In this document: piece by piece, positions 27,231 to 35,376 of the stretch
How positions within the stretch are numbered: the stretch's first letter is position 1
How the letters are laid out: each line of letters begins with the position of its first letter
NCBI GenBank assembly: GCA_030591505.1
Contig: JAUVAY010000003.1
Location: 1 to 43,916 of the forward strand
Source of the DNA: Flavobacteriales bacterium
GTDB taxonomy: Bacteria; Bacteroidota; Bacteroidia; Flavobacteriales_D; JAHECK01
Length of the DNA: 43,916 nt
Reading direction: 5' to 3'
The notes under the pieces: model-generated
Told to the model about the DNA's origin: nothing
What the model saw: the letters and a program-made list of their open reading frames with translations, nothing else
Database searches by the model: none
Position numbers and translations under genes: made by a program

Positions 27231-28250
27231 CTATTTAGTATGTTCTTTATAAGATTTTATCATTTTCGGGATCACTGTTCCCACCTTTCCGTTTATCACG
27301 TAATCGGCAATTTTATTTATCGGTGCATGCGGATCGGTATTAATGGAAATGATCATCGCTGATTTATCCATTCCGGCAGTATGCTGTATCTGACCAGATA
27401 TTCCACACGCTATATAAAGTTTTGGTCGGACTGTCAATCCTGTTTGTCCAACCTGCCTGTTGTGATCAACAAAACCCGCATCTACAGCTGCTCTTGAAGC
27501 ACCTACTTCACCTCCCAATACATCAGACAGCTCATAAAGAAGATTGAAATCATCTTTCGAACCAACGCCATAACCTCCAGATATAATAATATTGGAATTC
27601 TTAAGATCCACTTCACTTTTTTCAATGTGACGCTCAATGATCTTCACTACCATATCCGTTTCAGATACATAGTCATCCACCTTGATCTTAACTACTTTTC
27701 CCTTCTTTACTTTTTTTACCGTTTCCTTTTTCATCACCCCTTCGCGAACAGTAGCAAGTTGTGGTAAAGTATCGGGAGTAATAATGGTTGCGATAATATT
27801 CCCTCCAAAAGCGGGTCTGATCTGCATCAGTAGATCTTTATATTCCTTCTTCGATTTTTTATCGGTATAATCTCCTATCTCTAACTCTGTACAATCAGCT
27901 GTTAAGCCGCACATTAATTTTGAAGAAACGCGTGGCGCCAGATCACGACCAATGGAAGTCGCACCAAAAAGTCCAACTTTAGGTTTTTCCTCCTCGAAGA
28001 TTCCCGAAACAATAGCAGCATGAGGTAAAGTCAAGTAAGGATACAAACGTTTATCATCAGCAATATGGATAATATCAACGCCGAAGCCGAAAAGTTCGTC
28101 TTCAACATCTTTGATCTTATTTCCTAAAACGATGGCTTCTAATTCGCATTTCAGATCATTCGCTAATGAACGACCTTTAGAAAGAATCTCTAGACTCACT
28201 TCAGCGATCTTGCCTTCTTCTATTTCGCAGTAAACAAATACGTTATTCAT
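27231..28250 (-). CDS. etfA: Electron transfer flavoprotein alpha subunit
   Basis: GGEVGASRAAVDAGFVDHNRQVGQTGLTVRPKLYIACGISGQIQHTAGMDKSAMIISINTDPHAPI. Confidence 0.94.
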   Translation of the reverse strand: MNNVFVYCEIEEGKIAEVSLEILSKGRSLANDLKCELEAIVLGNKIKDVEDELFGFGVDIIHIADDKRLYPYLTLPHAAIVSGIFEEEKPKVGLFGATSIGRDLAPRVSSKLMCGLTADCTELEIGDYTDKKSKKEYKDLLMQIRPAFGGNIIATIITPDTLPQLATVREGVMKKETVKKVKKGKVVKIKVDDYVSETDMVVKIIERHIEKSEVDLKNSNIIISGGYGVGSKDDFNLLYELSDVLGGEVGASRAAVDAGFVDHNRQVGQTGLTVRPKLYIACGISGQIQHTAGMDKSAMIISINTDPHAPINKIADYVINGKVGTVIPKMIKSYKEHTK

Positions 28251-28274
28251 TTATAAATTTTTTAATTTCTTATT

Positions 28275-29150
28275 CTATCCAATATTGTGATGTTCCACCA
28301 ATTCAGCCATCAACTGATCAATATCCTTATCAGTAGCTTCCAGAACTTTTGAATCCTTTGTAGTGAAAACGATATTGGTTACCTGTTTTACTTTTGTCGG
28401 AGAACCCGATAAACCTAAGTATACATCATCTGCTTTTAGGTCATTGATATCCCACTCGATAATATCGAGGTAATGACGTGTATCGTGCAGACTTATGTAA
28501 TCTTCCGACTCGTGATGCATTTCTGAAGGCGTACAGGCATGTTTATATTTCATTAAGAATTTTGCATTCCTACTTCTGCAATCAGGTGCAGATGCGGTAA
28601 CGGTCATTAATAAAGGTAATTTTGCTTCTACTGTTTCTACTCCATTCTCGAGTCGTCGCACAGCAGTGATCTTATTCTTCTCGACAGAAATTATCTCCTC
28701 AACATAGGTGATTTGTGGTATATTCAACTTCTCGGCCGACTGTGGACCAACCTGCGCTGTATCACCGTCGATCGCTTGTCTTCCTGCAAGGATGAGATCA
28801 TACTTTTTGATCTTCTTAATGGCTAATGACAGCACATAAGATGTTGCCAAGGTATCAGAACCTGCAAATTTTCTATCGGTAATTAAGATCCCTCCATCGG
28901 CACCTCTAAACATTGCTTCTCGAATGATGCTTGCCGCACGAACAGGACCCATCGTCACCAAAGTGATCGTAGTTCCTGGGTACTTATCTTTTAATAGTAA
29001 AGCTTGTTCTAAGGCTTTTAAATCCTCAGGGTTAAAAATAGCCGGTAAGGCAGCTCTGTTTACCGTTCCATTCGCTTTCATCGCATCCTTACCCACATTA
29101 CGTGTATCGGGTACTTGTTTAGCTAATACAATAATTTTTAGACCGCTCAT
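28275..29150 (-). CDS. etfB: Electron transfer flavoprotein beta subunit
   Basis: KIIVLAKQVPDT, LILAGRQAIDGDTAQVGPQSAEKLNIPQITYVEEI. Confidence 0.94.
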   Translation of the reverse strand: MSGLKIIVLAKQVPDTRNVGKDAMKANGTVNRAALPAIFNPEDLKALEQALLLKDKYPGTTITLVTMGPVRAASIIREAMFRGADGGILITDRKFAGSDTLATSYVLSLAIKKIKKYDLILAGRQAIDGDTAQVGPQSAEKLNIPQITYVEEIISVEKNKITAVRRLENGVETVEAKLPLLMTVTASAPDCRSRNAKFLMKYKHACTPSEMHHESEDYISLHDTRHYLDIIEWDINDLKADDVYLGLSGSPTKVKQVTNIVFTTKDSKVLEATDKDIDQLMAELVEHHNIG

Positions 29151-29201
29151 ATTTTTATAAATTCATTTACAAATAATCAATGTTTAATCCCGAAAATTCG
29201 G

Positions 29202-29327
29202 GACAAAATCTTAAATCCAAAATCCAAAACTCAAAAACCACTTCCTCCACGCTTCAAACTTCGAGCTTCAAGCTCCGCGCTCCATTCTCCGTGCTCCGTG
29301 CTTCGAGCTTCGAGCTTCGAGCTCCAT
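29202..29327. repeat. Heptamer-register array, 18 units of 7 bp (TCCAAAA-like then GCTTCGA-like units)
   Basis: gacaaaa tcttaaa tccaaaa tccaaaa ctcaaaa accactt cctccac gcttcaa acttcga gcttcaa gctccgc gctccat tctccgt gctccgt gcttcga gcttcga gcttcga gctccat. Confidence 0.85.
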
Positions 29328-29424
29328 TAACTAACTTGGAATAACTTTCTAAGCCTCTAATTAATTTCCCTATAAAATAAAGCAATAAACAGGGCGTATA
29401 AAATGACATATATGAGTTTTAAAA

Positions 29425-30090
29425 ATGAGATTTGGTAGCATTTTCTATTTTTGTAGCACAATGAGTAGAAAAATTGACATCTCCAATTGGAATAGAAAAG
29501 AGCATTTTGAATTCTTTTCACGTTTTGACGAACCCTTTTTTAGTATTGTAGCTGAAGTAGATTGTTCAATTGCCTACAAAAAAGCTAAAGAAAATAAGCA
29601 TTCCTTTTTTGCTTACTACCTCTATAAATCCTTACAAGCAGTAAATGAAGTAGAAGAATTCAGGATGCGAATAGAAGGTGATGATGTAGTTGTTTTCGAT
29701 AAGATCCATGCTGCAACTACCATCGGTAGAGAAGATGGGACTTTTGGCTTTTCGTTTGTTCATTTTTCTTCCGACTTCAATCTATTTAAGGAAGGACTGA
29801 ATAAAGAAATCAAAAATGTAAAAGAGTCGACGGGAATCAGGTTCAATGAAGACGCAAAACGATTGGATGCTATTCACTTTTCTACCATTCCATGGCAATC
29901 ATTTACCGCTTTGACCCATGCCCGGGATTTTAAATATAAAGACAGTACGCCGAAGATCACTTTTGGAAAATTGTTTTTAAGGGATGGAAAAAAGATCATG
30001 CCGGTAGCAGTCAATGTACATCATGGATTGGTGGATGCCTTTCATCTTTCTAAATTTCTTGATGTTTTTCAGGCTTTATTGGATGAGTAA
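29425..30090 (+). CDS. Chloramphenicol acetyltransferase-like protein; likely true start 29461
   Basis: NWNRKEHFEFFSRFDEPFFSI and HHGLVDAFH catalytic motif. Confidence 0.88.
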   Translation: MRFGSIFYFCSTMSRKIDISNWNRKEHFEFFSRFDEPFFSIVAEVDCSIAYKKAKENKHSFFAYYLYKSLQAVNEVEEFRMRIEGDDVVVFDKIHAATTIGREDGTFGFSFVHFSSDFNLFKEGLNKEIKNVKESTGIRFNEDAKRLDAIHFSTIPWQSFTALTHARDFKYKDSTPKITFGKLFLRDGKKIMPVAVNVHHGLVDAFHLSKFLDVFQALLDE

Positions 30091-30100
30091 GTAAAAAATG

Positions 30101-30133
30101 AACCGCGGAATGCGCAGAGAATCGCTAAAAACT
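30101..30133 (+). repeat. 9-bp-period intergenic repeat element
   Basis: accgcggaatgcgcagagaatcgctaaaaactt. Confidence 0.55.
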
Positions 30134-30678
30134 TAATGCAATTTGGAAAGACAATGCATATAGGCTTTAAACTGCATATTATTTTCGATCGCCTGATTAT
30201 ACATATATACCTTACAATCCAGGATTAAATAATTTTTAATTTTTGAAATATCATCCTTGCTTAACTTAAACTCGGCATAATGCGTATAAGTTCCATCCAG
30301 GTTCTTATAAAAATTTGTGGCTACCTCTTTTTCAATTGTATACCCTTTTTGAAAACGTATTGATACATTCCCTCCTTTCTTATCAAATTTAGAAACGGCA
30401 CTCACTCGCATATAAGTAACTTCTACTCCATTTGTTACCAGTTTTCTGAAACTGATCGACCTGTCAAATGGAGATTTATACTTTGCTTCTCCTGTCATCA
30501 CATCCTTTTCGATAGTTATATAACCGCAATACGCATCGAGGTCAGGATAATTTTGGGAATAAGCAACTAAAGAAGAGGCAAGCAACAATAGACTAAAGAG
30601 GTATTTTTTCATGATAAGCTTGAGATCTAAATTATTAAAAAACGAACTTAAGAATAATACTCTAATTATTTTCCGCAT
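30133..30678 (-). CDS. Secreted hypothetical protein (likely start about 30612)
   Basis: Internal signal peptide MKKYLFSLLLLASSLVAYSQ. Confidence 0.6.
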   Translation of the reverse strand: MRKIIRVLFLSSFFNNLDLKLIMKKYLFSLLLLASSLVAYSQNYPDLDAYCGYITIEKDVMTGEAKYKSPFDRSISFRKLVTNGVEVTYMRVSAVSKFDKKGGNVSIRFQKGYTIEKEVATNFYKNLDGTYTHYAEFKLSKDDISKIKNYLILDCKVYMYNQAIENNMQFKAYMHCLSKLH

Positions 30679-30688
30679 ATATAAATAC

Positions 30689-30830
30689 TTAGCGCATTTT
30701 TAGCGTTCTCTGCGGTTAGGCATTAATAATAGAACCGCTGAATGCGCTGAGAAACGCAAATATTGATAAATCCAACCACTATAATTTCTCGCCAAGACAC
30801 TAAGCCGCAAAAAAAGAGGGAGTGAAAGAC
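30689..30830. repeat. Cluster of 9-bp-period intergenic repeat elements (one inverted)
   Basis: 30689-30720 is the reverse complement of CCTAACCGCAGAGAACGCTAAAAATGCGCTAAG; 30733-30761 aaccgctgaatgcgctgagaaacgcaaat; 30790 onward ctcgccaagacactaagccgcaaa. Confidence 0.65.
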
Positions 30831-31044
30831 GCAAACCTGTCAAGACAGGTGTTTTAAAAAACTGGAAAATGTTCTGATCCAAATTTAAAACGGCTTTGCA
30901 AAAAACTCTGAAAGGTTTTTTTTGTTTGGGTATAAGATATAGATCAGCATTGCTATTTCAATTATACTAATCCAATATAATGATGTTAATCATAAATCAT
31001 TGATAATGCATTTAATATATTAGCTACGCACTAATAGTATAAAA

Positions 31045-32064
31045 ATGGCGTATCCAACACAAATAATTAAAGCACTCAAAAAATCATTAGGAGCATTCGA
31101 TTTTAATGAAGCTATCGATAAATCTGATAACGAAGCAAAAACAAGGATGTATCTAGTAGAGCCTTTTTTTAAAACACTTGAATTTAGAGGTGGATATAGT
31201 GATGGTGAACTCCAACCTGAATTCAATGCTGACTATGCAGATTTAAAAGGCAAAAAGGTAGATTATGTGATACAGTTTAAAGGTAAACCGGAAATAATTA
31301 TTGAAGTAAAGAAGGCTAACCTAAAGCTAACAAATCTACACCTACGACAATTGAATGAGTATTTTCATTATTTAAAGGACGCAAAAATTGGTGTCCTTAC
31401 CAATGGAGTTGATTACCAGTTTTATTGTAGAAACAAAGATAAAGGAGGAGGACTACACCCTACACCTTTTTTCACTTTTAAGTTTGGTGATTCAGATAGT
31501 GGTTCAATAGATCAACTGGCGGCATTCTACGCCACGACGATTGACACGAAAGCTATCATTGAGGAAGCTCAAGAACTGTTCTTTTTAGAATCTTTTGAAG
31601 AGGCATTATTTAAGGAACTTTCTAATCCTACAAGGGAATTTGTAAAAGCTATTTATTCAAGGATGGGTGGATCAAGAATGAGTGAAACAGCAGAGAAACA
31701 AGTCACGAGTTTGATAAACTCAATATCTATTAAATCTGCTTTAGATAGATTGATTTCGGAGGAAACAAGCAAAGCAAATACTGGGATTATTACTACCCAT
31801 GAAGAACTAAAAGCATATCATTTTATCGTAGCACTGCTTGCCCAAAACAAGCAAATTGAAACTAGTTCGATTGGATATAGAGACTTGAAAGGTAAATTCA
31901 GTATTCTTATTGATGATAATCAAAAGAAGAAAATTTGTGACTTGTATATTTCACCAACTTCACAGAGGATAGAAATTGCTGGAGAAAAATTTGAGATTCC
32001 TGATGTTGATAGTATTGTTAAGCTAAAGAAAAAACTGACTGATAAGGCCGTATCATTATTGTAA
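31045..32064 (+). CDS. Stand-alone type I restriction HsdR N-terminal-like PD-(D/E)XK nuclease
   Basis: KVDYVIQFKGKPEIIIEVKKA nuclease core; no helicase domain or hsdM/hsdS nearby. Confidence 0.8.
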   Translation: MAYPTQIIKALKKSLGAFDFNEAIDKSDNEAKTRMYLVEPFFKTLEFRGGYSDGELQPEFNADYADLKGKKVDYVIQFKGKPEIIIEVKKANLKLTNLHLRQLNEYFHYLKDAKIGVLTNGVDYQFYCRNKDKGGGLHPTPFFTFKFGDSDSGSIDQLAAFYATTIDTKAIIEEAQELFFLESFEEALFKELSNPTREFVKAIYSRMGGSRMSETAEKQVTSLINSISIKSALDRLISEETSKANTGIITTHEELKAYHFIVALLAQNKQIETSSIGYRDLKGKFSILIDDNQKKKICDLYISPTSQRIEIAGEKFEIPDVDSIVKLKKKLTDKAVSLL

Positions 32065-32069
32065 TCAGC

Positions 32070-32804
32070 ATGAGAAAAAAATTAAGATCTATAATTGAAG
32101 ATACTTCAACAAAAGCTGGTAGAAATTTCGATTATTTCATACAGTTTTTAATACTGTTGTCCTTAATTTCTTTTTCGGTAGAAACACTTCCTGATAATAG
32201 CTCTACTACAGTACAAATACTTAAGTACATTGATGTTTTTTGTGTAGGGATTTTCTCCATTGAGTACATGCTAAGAATCTACGTAGCTAAAAAACCTTTA
32301 AGCTACATCTTCAGCTTTTATGGAATTATTGACGTCCTAGCGATATTCCCTTTTTATTTAAGAACTGGAATGGATCTAAGGGCATTGAGAACATTTAGGG
32401 TATTTAGAGTATTCAGAGCCCTAAAGCTGATTAGATATAATAGAGCATTAAAGAGGTTTCATATTGCCGCAGGAGTTGTAAAGGAAGAGTTAGTTCTATT
32501 CTCTATTGTTACCGGCATACTGATCTTTTTATCAGCTTCGGGTATTTACTTTTTCGAGAATGAAGCACAGCCTGAAGCTTTTAAATCAATCTTCCATAGT
32601 CTGTGGTGGGCTGTTGTATCTTTAACTACCGTTGGGTATGGTGATGTAGTTCCTATAACAGCAGGTGGGCGGATTTTTACCTTTTTTGTACTAGTTGTAG
32701 GAGTCGGTGTTGTTACAGTTCCTGCGGGGCTTGTAGCTACGGCATTGTCGAAAGCTAGGGAGATAGAGGAAGAGGAAAGAGAGAATATTAATACAAAACC
32801 ATAA
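32070..32804 (+). CDS. Voltage-gated potassium channel (six-TM)
   Basis: S4 helix RALRTFRVFRVFRALKLIR; selectivity filter TTVGYGD. Confidence 0.92.
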   Translation: MRKKLRSIIEDTSTKAGRNFDYFIQFLILLSLISFSVETLPDNSSTTVQILKYIDVFCVGIFSIEYMLRIYVAKKPLSYIFSFYGIIDVLAIFPFYLRTGMDLRALRTFRVFRVFRALKLIRYNRALKRFHIAAGVVKEELVLFSIVTGILIFLSASGIYFFENEAQPEAFKSIFHSLWWAVVSLTTVGYGDVVPITAGGRIFTFFVLVVGVGVVTVPAGLVATALSKAREIEEEERENINTKP

Positions 32805-32809
32805 TTAAA

Positions 32810-33319
32810 ATGAAAAAACTAATAATTTTAATCTTTCTAACTCCATTATTTTTAAGTTGTGGAAATTCGAATGCAACAACTGAATCATTAAATCCTGGTG
32901 ATAGTCTATTTGTGGACAACAACTTACGAATCTTGGCTTTTTCCCGAGTACACAGAACCAACTCAAAAGGATATGTTGACGGTCATGCTCAGGTCGATAG
33001 CAATAAATTTGAATCTGTTTTAGCAAATTTCGATAGAAAATTCTTCTTCAACCGTGAGAAAACGTTTGTCGGAACTTTCGAAAATATTTGTGAATATGAC
33101 GCTGAATATGTGGTCGTGAACCTCCAACAAGACATTAAAAAAGAGATATTAAAAGACAAAGAACATTTTGGCAAGAAGATAAAAGCTGACAAGAAAATAT
33201 TTTATTCTGGAGAAATCAGCAAGGGTGTGATTCTTGAGAATTTTCCAAGCGAAATTTATATTGAACTTAGTGGATTGAATAATGCCTCTGCCGATTCGGT
33301 TTTCAACGTGCATAAATAA
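32810..33319 (+). CDS. Hypothetical lipoprotein
   Basis: Lipobox PLFLSCGNSN. Confidence 0.65.
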   Translation: MKKLIILIFLTPLFLSCGNSNATTESLNPGDSLFVDNNLRILAFSRVHRTNSKGYVDGHAQVDSNKFESVLANFDRKFFFNREKTFVGTFENICEYDAEYVVVNLQQDIKKEILKDKEHFGKKIKADKKIFYSGEISKGVILENFPSEIYIELSGLNNASADSVFNVHK

Positions 33320-33382
33320 GGCTAACGAAAGGAAATATCGAAATAAACGCTATCGAATGCAAGGAAAATTGAAGAAGAGGAA

Positions 33383-33979
33383 ATGAAGTCGAGAATATAC
33401 TTGACGCTTTTAAGGACTCTGACAACCTTTACTTTGAGTAATTATGAAAATATTGGTTTTAGGAACCTTAATGCACTAAAAGAAAACGGAATCAGGATCA
33501 AAGAAGCAGAACTAGGGATTAAATTCGAGGATATAACGAAATCGGTCTTCACTCAATTGGGCTTCAATGTAGATGAGCAGTTGAGAAAGAAATTTAACAC
33601 AAAAAAAGACAAAGTAGATATCCTTCTAAATCTTGGAAATGAGCAAGTGATTATTGTTGAATGCAAAACTCAGAAAGAGAGTGGATACAATAAATACAGC
33701 TCTGTTTCAAGGCAAATAAGGTCATATCGGGACTTAGTGAAGGTTAATGATTATACAGTTGTTAAATCCCTTCTTGTAGCGCCTGATTTTAGCCAAGGGT
33801 TCATTGAAGATACCGATAATGATTATGAACTTGGGTTATCACTTATAACTGCATCTTCTTTAAATAATATCTTAAAGGCTTTTAAAGAGTCAAAAAAGCA
33901 TAAGCAATTTCCATATAAACTTCTTTTAAGAGATGTTGAGATAAATGAGGATAGGATTATTAAAGCGATTAGGAAATAG
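33383..33979 (+). CDS. Restriction endonuclease-like PD-(D/E)XK protein (possibly N-terminally truncated)
   Basis: FEDITKSVFTQLGFNVDE...KKDKVDILLNLGNEQVIIVECKT. Confidence 0.72.
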   Translation: MKSRIYLTLLRTLTTFTLSNYENIGFRNLNALKENGIRIKEAELGIKFEDITKSVFTQLGFNVDEQLRKKFNTKKDKVDILLNLGNEQVIIVECKTQKESGYNKYSSVSRQIRSYRDLVKVNDYTVVKSLLVAPDFSQGFIEDTDNDYELGLSLITASSLNNILKAFKESKKHKQFPYKLLLRDVEINEDRIIKAIRK

Positions 33980-33986
33980 GCTGATT

Positions 33987-34577
33987 ATGATGGAAAATGA
34001 AATTGAAGAAATCAAAAAGTATTTAAATGAAGATCAAGATCCGAAGGTAATAAAGAAAATGTTGCCAAAGATTAAAAACCTACTTACATCAAATGAAATA
34101 ATTGAATACATAGCTGTTCAAAAAAAGCCAGTAGTTACACTCTCTCCTGATTGTGTGGCACTAACAAATAAGAGAGTCATATTTATCTCTCCCAAATCTT
34201 TTGGACTTACAATGGACTTCAAAGACTTCCAATGGAAAAACGTTAAAGATTGCCATGTAAGTGAAGGCTTGATGGGTAGTACTTTCAGCACTTTATCTGT
34301 TCTGAATAATAAAGTTGTTGTTAGTTACCTTCCAAAAAATCAAGCAAGAATCCTTTATAGGTTTACTCAGGAAAGAGAAGAGGAAATGTCTGAATACCGA
34401 AGATAAAGAGAGATGGAAGAAGCTAGGGCTGGTGCAGGTGGCTTTATCATGCAGACTCCAAACAAAGAAACTGATCCTCTTGAGAGCTTGCAAAAGCTTA
34501 AAGGATTATTTGATAGCAATCTTATTACTCAGGAAGAATACGACAAGAAGAAATCTGAGATTCTAACTAAACTATAA
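33987..34577 (+). pseudogene. PH-domain/SHOCT-domain gene interrupted by in-frame TAA at 34404-34406
   Basis: PH-like part ...EEEMSEYRR* then, in the same frame, REMEEARAGAGGFIMQTPNKETDPLESLQKLKGLFDSNLITQEEYDKKKSEILTKL* (SHOCT). Confidence 0.72.
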
Positions 34578-34763
34578 TAGTATAAGCCTAAAATAGATGG
34601 TCCCGATATTTAATATTATAAAATAATTATGGCATTTAAGTTCTATAAATGGGATCAAGGATATACACAACATTAAAAATTTATTAATGTAGCAATTGAA
34701 TTCCTTTTACAATTTGGACAGATTTACTATATGTGTCCATATTATTGAGATATATGAACACAA

Positions 34764-34803
34764 TGCTTTTTTTGTACCCAAAAATCCTCTCAAGCGAGCT
34801 TGG
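34764..34803. repeat. Direct-repeat copy 1 of 40-bp element (39/40 identical to 34910-34949)
   Basis: tgctttttttgtacccaaaaatcctctcaagcgagcttgg. Confidence 0.9.
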
Positions 34804-34909
34804 TTACTTCGTAATTAATCATTCGTAATTCGTAATTGAAAGGATTACTCCCTGCGGTCGTGATCCTTTAACGCTCTGAAATCTATCATAAAAACCCAAT
34901 GCTACGCAT

Positions 34910-34972
34910 TGCTTTTTTTGTACCCAAAAATCCCCTCAAGCGAGCTTGGAGGGGTTTTTGGGTACAAAAAAA
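34910..34972. terminator. Direct-repeat copy 2 within a long hairpin (about 27-bp stem)
   Basis: tttttttgtacccaaaaatcccctcaag-cgag-cttggaggggtttttgggtacaaaaaaa; two single-base bulges. Confidence 0.85.
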
Positions 34973-34996
34973 CCCTGAGGTTCCCTCAGGGTTTTT
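34969..34996 (-). terminator. Hairpin downstream of tRNA-Arg
   Basis: aaaaccctgag...ctcagggtttt. Confidence 0.75.
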
Positions 34997-35006
34997 ATCA
35001 CTTTAG

Positions 35007-35080
35007 TGAGCCCGAAAGGATTCGAACCTTTGACCGCCTCCTTAGAAGGGAGGTGCTCTATCCAGCTGAGCTACGAGCCC
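35007..35080 (-). tRNA. tRNA-Arg (anticodon TCT)
   Basis: Reverse strand GGGCTCGTAGCTCAGCTGGATAGAGCACCTCCCTTCTAAGGAGGCGGTCAAAGGTTCGAATCCTTTCGGGCTCA folds as cloverleaf. Confidence 0.95.
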
Positions 35081-35117
35081 TCAGTAAATTTCTAGTTTGA
35101 TAAATATAATATCAATC

Positions 35118-35152
35118 AAAAAAAAAGTCAACGCTGAGTTGACTTTTTTTTT
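35118..35152. terminator. Bidirectional terminator between tRNA genes
   Basis: aaaaaaaaagtcaac-gctga-gttgacttttttttt. Confidence 0.85.
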
Positions 35153-35153
35153 G

Positions 35154-35228
35154 TCGGGGTGGCAGGATTCGAACCTGCGACCTCCTGCTCCCAAAGCAGG
35201 CGCGATAACCGGGCTACGCTACACCCCG
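35154..35228 (-). tRNA. tRNA-Pro (anticodon TGG)
   Basis: Reverse strand CGGGGTGTAGCGTAGCCCGGTTATCGCGCCTGCTTTGGGAGCAGGAGGTCGCAGGTTCGAATCCTGCCACCCCGA. Confidence 0.95.
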
Positions 35229-35306
35229 AATGAAGTTCACTTAAGACCAATGAAATCATCGAACTTTCTCAAATTCAATATGACCATTTTTAACTACTTA
35301 AAGAAC

Positions 35307-35333
35307 AAAAAACCGCTCTCCTAAAAGAGCGGT
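35307..35333 (-). terminator. Terminator of minus-strand lipoprotein gene
   Basis: ACCGCTCT-loop-AGAGCGGT then T tract on the minus strand. Confidence 0.8.
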
Positions 35334-35376
35334 GCAAAAGTATCATTAAAATTTATTCCCCCAAACAATTTTTTAA

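Noticed and set aside
29202-29327. Possible CRISPR array
   Set aside because: Units are 7 bp with no spacers and no cas genes; it is a tandem short-period array instead.
29425-30090. Chloramphenicol resistance gene
   Set aside because: The CAT-like fold and HHxxxD motif are present, but chromosomal CAT homologs in Bacteroidota are common and no resistance can be inferred from sequence alone.
31020-35000. Integrative element or prophage
   Set aside because: No integrase, transposase, structural phage genes or clear att duplication seen.
34909-35324. ORFs 34909..35100 and 35097..35324 on the plus strand
   Set aside because: They read antisense through tRNA-Arg and tRNA-Pro (PERIRTFDRLLRREVLYPAELRA, GWQDSNLRPPAPKAGA); classic spurious tRNA-antisense ORFs.
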